From positions 1-8,865 of the forward strand of contig JAEYWU010000007.1 in assembly GCA_023428785.1 (NCBI GenBank): a stretch of 8,865 nucleotides of DNA. Reading direction: 5' to 3'. This DNA is from Pseudomonadota bacterium (GTDB taxonomy: Bacteria; Pseudomonadota; Alphaproteobacteria; Caulobacterales; Caulobacteraceae). The notes under the pieces were generated by a model that was not told the DNA's origin, searched no databases, and saw only the letters and a program-made list of their open reading frames with translations. Made by a program: the position numbers and the translations under genes. Within the stretch, counting starts at the first letter, position 1. Every line of letters starts with the position of its first letter. This document shows positions 1-6,274 of the stretch, piece after piece.

Positions 1-17
1 CACCACTTCGGGGCCCC

Positions 18-40
18 CCTCCCCATCTTAGTGGGGGAGG
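18..40 (-). terminator. GC-rich hairpin just past the peptidase stop codon
   Basis: CCTCCCC (18-24) pairs with GGGGAGG (34-40) around a 9-base loop, starting 7 bases beyond the stop codon of the minus-strand peptidase gene. The position suits a transcription terminator or a 3' end stabiliser. No T-run follows on the minus strand; a GGGGCCCC palindrome (10-17) comes next instead, so a classical intrinsic terminator is not shown. Confidence 0.35.
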
Positions 41-47
41 AGACGGG

Positions 48-2690
48 TTAGCGGACCGGCGAGCTGTGCGCGGCCCCCCGGAAAATGGCGTTGAGGAACA
101 GGACGTCCTGGCCGTGGAGGAAGCCGCGGAAGGTGGGGTCCTGGGTGAAGGCGATGACCTGGCCGCGGCCGACGCCGTTGACCATGACATAGGGCTTATA
201 GGCCAGCTGGGCGCGGTTCTCGGCCCAGAGGTGGCCGGCGACGGGGAGCTCATTGGCCGAGACGTAGCGCAGGGCATTGGTCCCTTCGTCGAGGCGGAGC
301 GGCTCGTAGATGGCGGCGCCGTTGACGAGCACGGTCAGGCGGTCGGGCAGGCCGGCCGAGAGCCAGTGCTGACGGTCGACCTCGACCTGGGCCAGCACGC
401 CCAGCACGCTGTCAGGGGTCTGTTCGGCGGGGCGGATGGCCTCGGCGTAGGCGTCGCCGTCCTGGATCAGGCGCGGCTCGGCGTCGGGGGCAGGGACGGG
501 CTGGCCGTCTTCGCTGAGGAGCGGCTCGCGGGCGGTGGCGAGCATGGGATTGTCGCCGCTCATCATCAGGTCGGCGCCCGAGCCGATGCCGACGAGGGTG
601 CCGCCGCGCTGGACCCACTGGCGAAGCGAGCCGGCGAGGCCTTCGTCATAGCTGCCCCAGGCGTCGGGCAGGATGACGACCTGATAGCGGCTGAGGTCGC
701 GGCCGAGGTTCTCGGCGCGGACGATGGAGACCGGATAGCCGTAGCGCTGTTCCAGGATGTAGCGGATCGCGCCGGCGGAGGTGGAATCCGTGGGCTCGTC
801 CCAGGCCAGGGCGATGCGGACCGGCGGGATGATCGGCGAGCGATCCGAGGCGAAGTTCGGACCTTCGGTGACCCAGGTGGAGGAGACGCCGAAGATTTCG
901 GCGTTCGCGGCCTGGGCGATGTCGGCCATGGTCTGGTCGAAGCGGGGATCATCGGCCGGGCGGCTGATGATCATGGAGCCGGCCGGGAAGGTGCGGTCGC
1001 CGAGGGTGAAGGCGGCTTCCGGCGAGCGGACGCGCAAACCGGCCTGGAGGGCGCGGGTCATGACGCCCATGGCCTGGGAGCCGGACGGGACGACGTAGGC
1101 GACGGGGGCGTCCAGGTCGCCCGAGACGCGGCCTATGCTGACGGACGGATCGACAGCCTCGGCGGCGACGGCGGGGGTCGAGCGGCACTGCTGGGCGTCC
1201 ACGCCGTAGGAGCCGGGCAGGGCCCAGGCGGTGATGTCATAGACCTCGGCGTAGAGGCCGTGGCGGCGGCGGGCCTCCTGGGCCTGGACGAAGCCTTCGC
1301 GCATGACGATGGACGGATCCATCAGGACCTGGAGCATGCGGCCCAGCGGCTGGCCGCGCCGGATGATGTAGTCACCGGGGCGGTACTGGCGGCCGCAGGC
1401 GGAGAAGCCTGCGGACGCGCGGGAGACCTCGATGCCCTGGCGGGCGAGCAGGGTCGCGAGCGCATCGGCCGAGCCCGGGTCCACCTCGCCGCGCGATAGC
1501 AGCCAGGAGCCCGAGCCGCCCTCGGCGACGGCGGTGCGGTAGTAGGCGGCGAAGTCCGAAAGGAGTTGGGCGCGGTTGGCCGAGGCGGTTCGGATGGTCG
1601 AGAGCGAGGCCAGGAAGTGGTTCCGCACGGTGGTGCGGTAGGTCAGGATCTCGCCGGTCGAGCGACGGGCGGCCAGGCCCCGGGCCGAGCCCTGTTCGTA
1701 GGTCATGCCGACCGCGCCGAGGTAGGACGGCCAGCCGTCGCCATAGCCGGGATAGAAGGCGTCAAAGACCTCGCGGGTGTAATATTCGACGCCCTCGCGG
1801 TCGAAGGCGGCGGCATTGCCCTGACCAAACAGATGGCGGGCGCGCAGCTGGGCCTCGGGCAGGAGCGGGTTCAGCGGCTCGGCCTCAGGCGGGAAGAAGA
1901 AGGGATCGTCGGTGCCCATCTCGTGGGCGTCGACCACGACCTGGGGCCGCCACTGGAGCATCAGCTGGGTGATGCCGCGGGTCTCGGGCTGGGTCTGGGC
2001 GAACCAGTCGCGGTTCAGGTCAAAGAGGTAGTGGTTGGGCCGACCGTTGGGCCAGGGCTCGTCGCGCTCGACCGAGAGGCCGTCGGGGTCGGGCTGGAGG
2101 CCGAGCGCCTCGTAGTAGCGGCTCATGAAGCGGTCGCGGCCGTCCGGGTTCTGGGTCGGGACCAGGATCACGACGACATTGTCCAGCCATTCGGCGACTT
2201 CCGGATCGCGCGAGGCCAGCAGGTGCCGGGCGGTGGCCATGGCGGCCTCGGCCGGGCTGATCTCGTTGCCGTGAACCGAGTACATCAGCCAGACGATGGC
2301 GGGCTGGTCGGCGATGATGGCCTGGGCCTGGGCCTGCGAGGTCGCGCGGCCGTCGGCGAGGGCCAGCGACGCCTCGCGGATGGACGAGATGCGCCGCAGG
2401 TTCGAGGGCGAGGCGATGATCGCATAGGGGAGGGGGCGGCCCTCCCAGGTCTGGCCATAGCGGCCGATGATCATCCGGTCCGGCGCGGCGGCGGCCAGGG
2501 CCTCGAAATAGCGCAGGACGTCGGCGGAGCGGGACAGACGATCGCCCAGCGCATAACCGAGGACGCGCTCGGGCGCCGGGATGGCCTCGTCATAGGCCGG
2601 GCCCGCGATGAGCGGCTGAGGCGAGCCTTGAGCGAGCGCCGGAAGCGGGGACAGAACGAGCGCAAAGGCGACGAGAAGACGAGCGAACAT
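48..2690 (-). CDS. Exported M14 family zinc carboxypeptidase-like protein
   Basis: This 880-residue protein should be a periplasmic or secreted zinc metallopeptidase of family M14. Residues 1-20 form a signal peptide ending in ALA before Q21. The M14 domain spans about residues 40-370. H140 and E143 (in SVHGNE) and H256 (in VVVDAHEMG) are the expected zinc ligands. R185 (in NPDGRDR) and N226-R227 match the substrate-carboxylate binding residues of the family, and E332 (in MTYEQGS) is the likely catalytic glutamate. The C-terminal half ends in a region resembling a class I glutamine amidotransferase/DJ-1 fold (about 625-710, with VVILPDAWGS, and 838-870), as in long bacterial M14 relatives of similar size. 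Reading upstream to 2810 would add 40 basic, proline-rich residues before the signal peptide, so ATG 2690 was chosen. No strong ribosome binding site is visible, only GGGGG about 5 bases upstream. The substrate cannot be told from sequence; amino acid, peptide or wall-peptide release are all possible. Confidence 0.93.
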   Translation of the reverse strand: MFARLLVAFALVLSPLPALAQGSPQPLIAGPAYDEAIPAPERVLGYALGDRLSRSADVLRYFEALAAAAPDRMIIGRYGQTWEGRPLPYAIIASPSNLRRISSIREASLALADGRATSQAQAQAIIADQPAIVWLMYSVHGNEISPAEAAMATARHLLASRDPEVAEWLDNVVVILVPTQNPDGRDRFMSRYYEALGLQPDPDGLSVERDEPWPNGRPNHYLFDLNRDWFAQTQPETRGITQLMLQWRPQVVVDAHEMGTDDPFFFPPEAEPLNPLLPEAQLRARHLFGQGNAAAFDREGVEYYTREVFDAFYPGYGDGWPSYLGAVGMTYEQGSARGLAARRSTGEILTYRTTVRNHFLASLSTIRTASANRAQLLSDFAAYYRTAVAEGGSGSWLLSRGEVDPGSADALATLLARQGIEVSRASAGFSACGRQYRPGDYIIRRGQPLGRMLQVLMDPSIVMREGFVQAQEARRRHGLYAEVYDITAWALPGSYGVDAQQCRSTPAVAAEAVDPSVSIGRVSGDLDAPVAYVVPSGSQAMGVMTRALQAGLRVRSPEAAFTLGDRTFPAGSMIISRPADDPRFDQTMADIAQAANAEIFGVSSTWVTEGPNFASDRSPIIPPVRIALAWDEPTDSTSAGAIRYILEQRYGYPVSIVRAENLGRDLSRYQVVILPDAWGSYDEGLAGSLRQWVQRGGTLVGIGSGADLMMSGDNPMLATAREPLLSEDGQPVPAPDAEPRLIQDGDAYAEAIRPAEQTPDSVLGVLAQVEVDRQHWLSAGLPDRLTVLVNGAAIYEPLRLDEGTNALRYVSANELPVAGHLWAENRAQLAYKPYVMVNGVGRGQVIAFTQDPTFRGFLHGQDVLFLNAIFRGAAHSSPVR

Positions 2691-2785
2691 GGAGCCCCCG
2701 GATGAACCGCGGCAGTTAGGACGCGGGCGGGGCGGCTGGCAAGGCGGGGGCCTTCGTCCCCGCTTTTCAGCCACAACAAAACACA

Positions 2786-2848
2786 CTGCCACCCTGCCAA
2801 ACCCTGCCACTGCGCCAGGACGGGTTCAGGGAAATCAGCGGTTTGGCA
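2786..2848. promoter_or_regulatory. Cluster of TGCCA motifs, possible regulator sites
   Basis: CTGCCA occurs at 2786-2791, 2794-2799 and 2804-2809, and ACCCTGCCA is repeated at 2791-2799 and 2801-2809, exactly 10 bases apart (about one helical turn). TGCCAAAC (2795-2802) is the perfect inverted match of GTTTGGCA (2841-2848), and another CTGCCA lies at 2868-2873. The cluster sits 100-180 bases upstream of the peptidase start, where regulator sites would be expected. The regulator is unknown and the pattern could be chance. Confidence 0.25.
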
Positions 2849-2921
2849 AAAAAGCCCGACGGCGGCACTGCCAGATTATGCGAAATCCCATTTCGGCGAA
2901 CGCTCGTGGGTGGAGCGGGCC

Positions 2922-3071
2922 GCGCGGGGTGTTGAGGACGACGATGAGAATGACCGGAGGGGGATTCTAGGCCGGTCTTGGGGAGGGGGGATAAGTCGGT
3001 GCAGATGTCCTACGCCTACTCCGGCGGAGGAGCCGGCTCGAAAGCGTCAACTGTCCATTCGGACGGGCCCC
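2922..3071. repeat. Direct repeat, copy A (outer copy)
   Basis: These 150 bases align without gaps to 3835-3984, offset 913, with 15 mismatches (about 90% identity by hand alignment). The match stops sharply at 2922. Beyond 3071 it continues weakly to about 3090 after a 6-base deletion in this copy. It contains the equivalent of the 3' end of the 3929-5011 gene (stop at 3016-3018) and its downstream non-coding flank, including a GACCGG/CCGGTC hairpin (2952-2977). Confidence 0.9.
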
Positions 3072-3090
3072 TCGCGACTCCGCTCTAGGC
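3016..3090 (-). pseudogene. C-terminal remnant of the exported unknown protein family
   Basis: Read on the minus strand in the frame of the intact gene at 3929-5011, this stretch gives SEWTVDAFEPAPPPE and then a TAG stop, against SEWAVDAFEPVPPPE in the intact protein. Ten codons further upstream the similarity is blurred. A two-codon deletion is present, a TAG sits where the intact gene has Trp336, and likely Trp-to-Arg and Leu-to-Pro changes follow. There is no start codon or body of the gene, so this is a stranded fragment, not an expressed gene. Its codons are more GC-rich (TCC, GGC, GTC) than those in the intact copy (TCG, GGT, CTT), which fits it being the older resident version. Confidence 0.7.
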
Positions 3091-3103
3091 CAGCTGGACG
3101 GAT

Positions 3104-3787
3104 TTAGCCCCCGTAGGTGAAGGTGCGGGGTTCCAGCTTCGGCGGCTGGATGCGCTCGATCTGGTCGAGCATTCCATGAACGTCGGAATAGTCCCGGTGG
3201 GGGATGTGCGACAGGTCGTATTCCCACCAGCGCGAGGCCAAGATGCGGTCCCGCGTCTCTTCATCGAAGCGCCAGCGGATGAACCGGGCAGGGTTGCCCA
3301 TCACGATAGCGAACGGAGGCACGTCCTTGATGACCACGGCTCCGGCCCCAACCACGGCCCCGATCCCGATGTTCATCCCTTGCAGGATGATGGCGTTTCG
3401 TCCGATCCAGGCATCATGTCCGATGACACACCGATCCGCCCCCCGGTCGGTCACGGCTCGCGTCATGTCGACGTTACGGCTGGCGGCGACGGCGAGTGGA
3501 AGCTCCCCCATGCCAATGCAGTTCGGGTCAACGGCAAGGCCGCATGTCGTCAGCCATGTCGTCGGGTGCTCGCCAGGATTGACGATGACACCGGGAGCGA
3601 TGCTGACATAGCGACCGATCTCTACGTTCGTCAGCTCACTCTCGGCCAGCGCCCCTGAATAGGCCCCCATCGAGCAAGAACCGAATACCTTGGCGAAGCA
3701 CAGAATGGCCGGCTCTTCGACTTGCAGAGAGCCGAAGATCCGCTCTTCGCCAACAACCTTCACCTGCGATGGTTCGCTGTGCAGCAT
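3104..3787 (-). CDS. CatB/Vat-like hexapeptide-repeat O-acetyltransferase
   Basis: This 227-residue protein should transfer an acetyl group from acetyl-CoA to a hydroxyl of an unknown acceptor (cytoplasmic; no signal peptide). Left-handed beta-helix hexapeptide repeats run from about residue 50 to 160, ending with the family block CVIGHDAWIGRNAIILQGMN, then IGAVVGAGAVVIKDVPPFAIV and GNPARFIRWRF. H74 in NPGEHPTTW is in the position of the catalytic histidine of the xenobiotic acetyltransferases CatB and Vat. An extension between residues 80 and 118 corresponds to the loop that projects from the helix in this family. Related enzymes modify chloramphenicol, streptogramins or cell-surface sugars, so a resistance role should not be assumed. 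The gene is less GC-rich than its neighbours (sampled lines about 57-65% against mostly 68-77%) and lies between two direct repeats, which suggests horizontal acquisition. ATG 3787 has no clear ribosome binding site. Confidence 0.88.
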   Translation of the reverse strand: MLHSEPSQVKVVGEERIFGSLQVEEPAILCFAKVFGSCSMGAYSGALAESELTNVEIGRYVSIAPGVIVNPGEHPTTWLTTCGLAVDPNCIGMGELPLAVAASRNVDMTRAVTDRGADRCVIGHDAWIGRNAIILQGMNIGIGAVVGAGAVVIKDVPPFAIVMGNPARFIRWRFDEETRDRILASRWWEYDLSHIPHRDYSDVHGMLDQIERIQPPKLEPRTFTYGG

Positions 3788-3818
3788 GGCTCAATTGAAC
3801 CACGGCGCGAATTACGCG
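3788..3818. promoter_or_regulatory. Two short dyads upstream of the acetyltransferase
   Basis: GGCTCAATTGAACC (3788-3801) is a near-perfect 14-base inverted repeat (one mismatched pair) that abuts the acetyltransferase start codon. CGCGAATTACGCG (3806-3818) is a second small dyad. Together they occupy the place of a ribosome binding site and leader, so they could be an operator or a structured leader. Both are short and the functional claim is weak. Confidence 0.2.
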
Positions 3819-3834
3819 GCAAGCAACGCCTCAA

Positions 3835-3984
3835 GCGCGGGGTGTTGAGGATGACGATGAGAAAGACCGGAGAGGGATTCCAGGCCGGTCGTGGGGAGGG
3901 GGGACAAGTCGGTGCGGATGTCCTGCACCTACTCCGGCGGAGGAACCGGCTCGAAAGCGTCAACGGCCCATTCCGACAGACCCC
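3835..3984. repeat. Direct repeat, copy B (3' end and flank of the exported gene)
   Basis: This is the partner of 2922-3071. Bases 3929-3984 are the last 56 bases of the intact minus-strand gene, and 3835-3928 are its downstream non-coding flank. Mismatches are spread evenly over coding (6 of 56) and non-coding (9 of 94) parts, so both diverged together. The segment between the copies (3072-3834) consists almost entirely of the acetyltransferase gene. Confidence 0.9.
3865..3890 (-). terminator. Conserved hairpin downstream of the exported gene
   Basis: GACCGG (3865-3870) and CCGGTC (3885-3890) can form a 6-base-pair stem with a 14-base loop. On the minus strand the stem is followed by TTTCTC, which gives a weak intrinsic-terminator look about 40 bases after the stop of the 3929-5011 gene. 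Both stem arms are intact in repeat copy A (2952-2957 and 2972-2977), although the T-run there is interrupted by an A. Confidence 0.4.
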
Positions 3985-5011
3985 AGACAAGAGCGTGTTC
4001 GCTCCAGACCCAGGTCTGGCTGTAGGCGGCCCGCCGCGTGTCATTGGCGCCGGTCTGGGCCATGCCCCGGACGACCACGCGGTGAGGACTGATTCCCTCG
4101 ACACTCGTCGGCCAGAAATAGAGATAGGGGTGATCCTGGAATCGGGCGGCCAGAAACTCAGCGACGTCCCGGTCTGACCACTCCTCGGCCCGGACGACCT
4201 GATCGCCCCAGGTCAGGGAGTGAGGCGTGTTAATCCCGAGGTAGCGGCGCACGACGCGGTCGTCGATGTCTTGGACATCGGGCCAATCCCAGTCAGCCAG
4301 CCGCTCACTGTAAAGATCGGCCGCGGCCATGCGGTCGCCTGAGAGCATCAGGCAGGTCTGGAGCTGCGTAATCCTGTTACGCTCCGCGTCAGCGTTGAGG
4401 CGATGGCACCACGGGATCTGCTGGACCGCGAGATCCGCCAGAAGGAACGCGTATCGTGTCGTCAGTGCGCCGCCGCAGGCGTCTTCGGTTCGACGCCGGA
4501 CTGGCTCTTCCGAAAAGCGCTCGCGCGGGCCATTCGCGATCTCGATCGTCTGGACCCATGAGTGCAGACAAATCGAAACTGGGGGAGCGCCCTGATCGGG
4601 GTCTGTCGGGTCCGGCAGAGGCGCCAGAACCCGGTCGGCGAAGCGAGCTTCCCGAACGACCTGATCCCACGTCTCGACCGACACCGGCGCCCGCGTCGAG
4701 CGCCCGTCGCGGCCATAGATGACGACCTCCGGCGACTGGCCCGGCCGGCGTTCGAAGGCGACGGCGGGCATGTCGCGGCCGTAGCCGTTCACGAAGAAGG
4801 CGCGATAGACGATGGCGCCGGAGGCGGCCTCATCCTCTATGGAGGCGACGCCGAGCAGGTCGCGGACGCGAGACTGGACCTCGGCGTCGCAGCGGTTGGT
4901 GTGGTTGTCGTCCAGGCATTCGCGCGGGCCGGGCAGGCCGTCGTCGGCCTGGGCCATAGCGGGGGCGGCGGACAACATGAACAACAGGACGGCGAGCGGA
5001 CGCAGGAACAT
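3929..5011 (-). CDS. Exported protein of unknown function, six mature-part cysteines
   Basis: I do not recognise a family for this 360-residue protein. Residues 1-20 are a clear signal peptide (hydrophobic LAVLLFMLSA core, AMA then Q21), so it acts in the periplasm or outside. The mature part has six cysteines (32, 41, 148, 179, 202, 220), an even number that would allow three disulfides, and no transmembrane segment. It is rich in Trp, Asp and Arg and ends in VPPPE. ATG 5011 was chosen because AGAGG lies 6 bases upstream and the signal peptide starts there. The gene lies 57 bases downstream of the lipocalin gene and could share its transcript. Codon use is strongly GC-rich at the 5' end, but from about residue 118 (near 4660) T- and A-ending codons become common. 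The last 56 bases plus flank are duplicated at 2922-3071, so the gene may be a recombinant of two alleles. Confidence 0.85.
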   Translation of the reverse strand: MFLRPLAVLLFMLSAAPAMAQADDGLPGPRECLDDNHTNRCDAEVQSRVRDLLGVASIEDEAASGAIVYRAFFVNGYGRDMPAVAFERRPGQSPEVVIYGRDGRSTRAPVSVETWDQVVREARFADRVLAPLPDPTDPDQGAPPVSICLHSWVQTIEIANGPRERFSEEPVRRRTEDACGGALTTRYAFLLADLAVQQIPWCHRLNADAERNRITQLQTCLMLSGDRMAAADLYSERLADWDWPDVQDIDDRVVRRYLGINTPHSLTWGDQVVRAEEWSDRDVAEFLAARFQDHPYLYFWPTSVEGISPHRVVVRGMAQTGANDTRRAAYSQTWVWSEHALVWGLSEWAVDAFEPVPPPE

Positions 5012-5068
5012 GACAGGCCTCTGGCTAGGCGCCGAGTGTCGGGGCCCGACCGCCCCAACGCAAGCGCC

Positions 5069-5626
5069 CTAGTTGTGCCGTGTCATGCTAAGGCGCGAGG
5101 TGTCGTAGCCCAGCTCGGCGGTGCGGTTCAGGATGCGCTGCCGGACGGCGGGAGCGGGGTCGGCGGTGCGGCTGAGGAGCCAGAGGAAGCGGCCCGAGGG
5201 TTCGCCGACGATCGACCAGCTGTAGTCCTCGGCGTGGTCCAGCACCCAGTAATCGCCGAAATAAAAGGGGCCGAAGAAGGAGACCTCGAGCTTGGCGTTG
5301 CGGCTGTCCTCGACGATGCGGGCGCGGCCCTCTGCGGTGCGGAGCTCGCCGGTCGGGGAGCCGTCGCGGCAGGTGTTGAGGACGCGGATCTCGCCGTCTT
5401 CGCGCAGGCTGTAGTCGGCGGTGGAGGCCTCGCAGCCTTCCTGGAAGGCGCCGACGTCATAGCGTGCGATCTCGTACCAGCGGCCGAGGTAGCGATCGAC
5501 TTCGACCGCGCGGGCGGGTTCTGGGACGGCGGCGTTTCCGACCGGCGCGGTCAGGGTAGAGCAGGCCGAGGCGCCCAGCAGGGCGGCGACGGCGACGGCG
5601 GATATGGCGAAGCTTCGGAGCATCAT
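5069..5626 (-). CDS. blc: Outer-membrane-type lipocalin lipoprotein (Blc family)
   Basis: This 185-residue bacterial lipocalin probably binds lipids or other small hydrophobic ligands at the outer membrane, as Blc does. A lipoprotein signal ends in GASAC, with C22 as the acylated cysteine. The lipocalin core starts with YLGRWYEIARYD (47-58), which contains the conserved GxW motif. It includes LEVSFFGPFYFGDYWVLD (113-130) and RFLWLLSRT (146-154), and closes with YDTSRL, all in the order found in Escherichia coli Blc and at a similar length (177 residues there). C65 and C86 could form a disulfide. A TTG codon at 5635 would add three residues (M-R-A), but ATG 5626 places the signal peptide normally; ATG 5623 is equally possible. 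No clear ribosome binding site is seen. It is divergent from ycgN across 150 bases in which I find no convincing promoter, and lies 57 bases upstream of the exported gene of unknown function. Confidence 0.93.
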   Translation of the reverse strand: MMLRSFAISAVAVAALLGASACSTLTAPVGNAAVPEPARAVEVDRYLGRWYEIARYDVGAFQEGCEASTADYSLREDGEIRVLNTCRDGSPTGELRTAEGRARIVEDSRNAKLEVSFFGPFYFGDYWVLDHAEDYSWSIVGEPSGRFLWLLSRTADPAPAVRQRILNRTAELGYDTSRLSMTRHN

Positions 5627-5776
5627 GGCGCGCAAACGTCAGCGCTAGGGTGCAGGTTCCCTAAAGGACCACCTGGGCGCCGGCGGCTGTGGCCCCGATA
5701 CGATGCGCAGCGGGTCAGCGGCGATTGAGGGCTGGCGATCTTCCCCCTTTCGTCCAAACCCGCCATACCGCGCGCC

Positions 5777-6229
5777 ATGAAGCCCTTCTGGGAAACCAAG
5801 CGCCTGGACGAGATGACCGATGCGGAGTGGGAATCGCTCTGTGATGGGTGCGGGCTGTGCTGTCTGGTGCGGTTCGAGGACGAGGAGACGCTGGAGGTCA
5901 TCCCGACGCGGGTGCACTGCAAGCTGTTCGATCCGGAGAAGTGCCGGTGCTCGGACTATGTGAACCGCAAACAGTATGTGCCCGACTGCATCAAGCTGAC
6001 GCCGCAGAATGTGGAGGCGCTGGAGTGGATGCCGAAGTCCTGCGGCTACCGGCGCATCCATGAGGGGCGGGGGCTGGCCTGGTGGCATCCGCTGGTCTCG
6101 GGCGACCCGGAGACGGTGCATTCGGCCGGCGTCAGCGTGCGCGGCGAGACGATCAACGAGAATACGCTGGACGATCCCGACGATGCGCTGGACCATGCGG
6201 CCTGGGACCTGGTCGACGAGCGCGGATGA
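5777..6229 (+). CDS. ycgN: YcgN family cysteine-cluster protein (UPF0260)
   Basis: This 150-residue cytoplasmic protein has the full signature of the YcgN/UPF0260 group within the YkgJ-type cysteine-cluster superfamily, whose biochemical role is not settled. It opens with the typical FWETK and WESLCDGCGLCCL blocks. Cysteines at 22, 25, 28 and 29 (CxxCxxCC) and at 48, 56, 58, 71 and 89 are likely ligands for zinc or an iron-sulfur centre. YVPDCIKLTP, WWHPLVSGDPETVH and AGVSVRGE are further family blocks. Length matches the family, so the gene looks intact. ATG 5777 is supported by this N-terminal family sequence although the ribosome binding site is weak. The next gene on the same strand starts 45 bases after its stop, so co-transcription is plausible. 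Confidence 0.93.
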   Translation: MKPFWETKRLDEMTDAEWESLCDGCGLCCLVRFEDEETLEVIPTRVHCKLFDPEKCRCSDYVNRKQYVPDCIKLTPQNVEALEWMPKSCGYRRIHEGRGLAWWHPLVSGDPETVHSAGVSVRGETINENTLDDPDDALDHAAWDLVDERG

Positions 6230-6263
6230 ACCAAGCCGCGGCCTGAGGGTTCGAACTGTCACT

Positions 6264-6270
6264 GGGAGGA
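6264..6270 (+). promoter_or_regulatory. Strong ribosome binding site of the 41-residue gene
   Basis: GGGAGGA lies 4 bases before ATG 6275. It is the clearest Shine-Dalgarno sequence in the window and it decides that the short open frame that follows is a real gene. Confidence 0.75.
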
Positions 6271-6274
6271 TGAC

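Larger units (their letters stand above)
2691..3103. other. Gene-free stretch upstream of the M14 peptidase
   Basis: These 413 bases hold no credible gene; open frames crossing them lack family features and ribosome binding sites. The part nearest the peptidase (about 2760-2900) is relatively AT-rich and presumably contains its promoter. A CATAAT hexamer on the minus strand (2876-2881 region) is a possible -10 box, but no matching -35 box stands out. The distal part (2922 to about 3090) is a copy of the 3' end of the exported gene at 3929-5011, listed separately as repeat copy A and as a gene remnant. Confidence 0.6.

Noticed and set aside
66..1499. Long plus-strand open frame (477 codons) opposite the peptidase gene
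   Set aside because: It is Gly/Ala/Asp/Val-rich low-complexity sequence with no domain, antisense to a gene with intact catalytic motifs. Such frames are common opposite GC-rich genes. The same holds for 1566-2705 (plus), 4562-5728 (plus), 5645-7333 (minus) and 7497-8777 (minus).
2691..2810. Forty-residue N-terminal extension of the M14 peptidase
   Set aside because: It would place a basic, proline-rich segment before a complete signal peptide. ATG 2690 gives a normal exported protein.
2910..3227. Short frames across repeat copy A (plus 2910-3107, minus 2967-3227)
   Set aside because: They are Arg/Pro-rich without ribosome binding sites and overlap the acetyltransferase end; best explained as chance frames in GC-rich DNA.
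3072..3834. Integron gene cassette around the acetyltransferase, since CatB genes are often cassettes
   Set aside because: I see no attC-like imperfect inverted repeat with GTTRRRY and RYYYAAC cores at the gene ends, and no integrase. The flanking repeat is instead the end of a neighbouring gene.
2922..3984. Composite transposon or phage attachment-site reading of the direct repeats
   Set aside because: The repeats carry no transposase frame, no terminal inverted repeats and no tRNA or integrase, and at 10% divergence they are not a fresh duplication.
5627..5635. TTG start for the lipocalin
   Set aside because: It adds only three residues and has no ribosome binding site. ATG 5626 leaves a standard lipoprotein signal.
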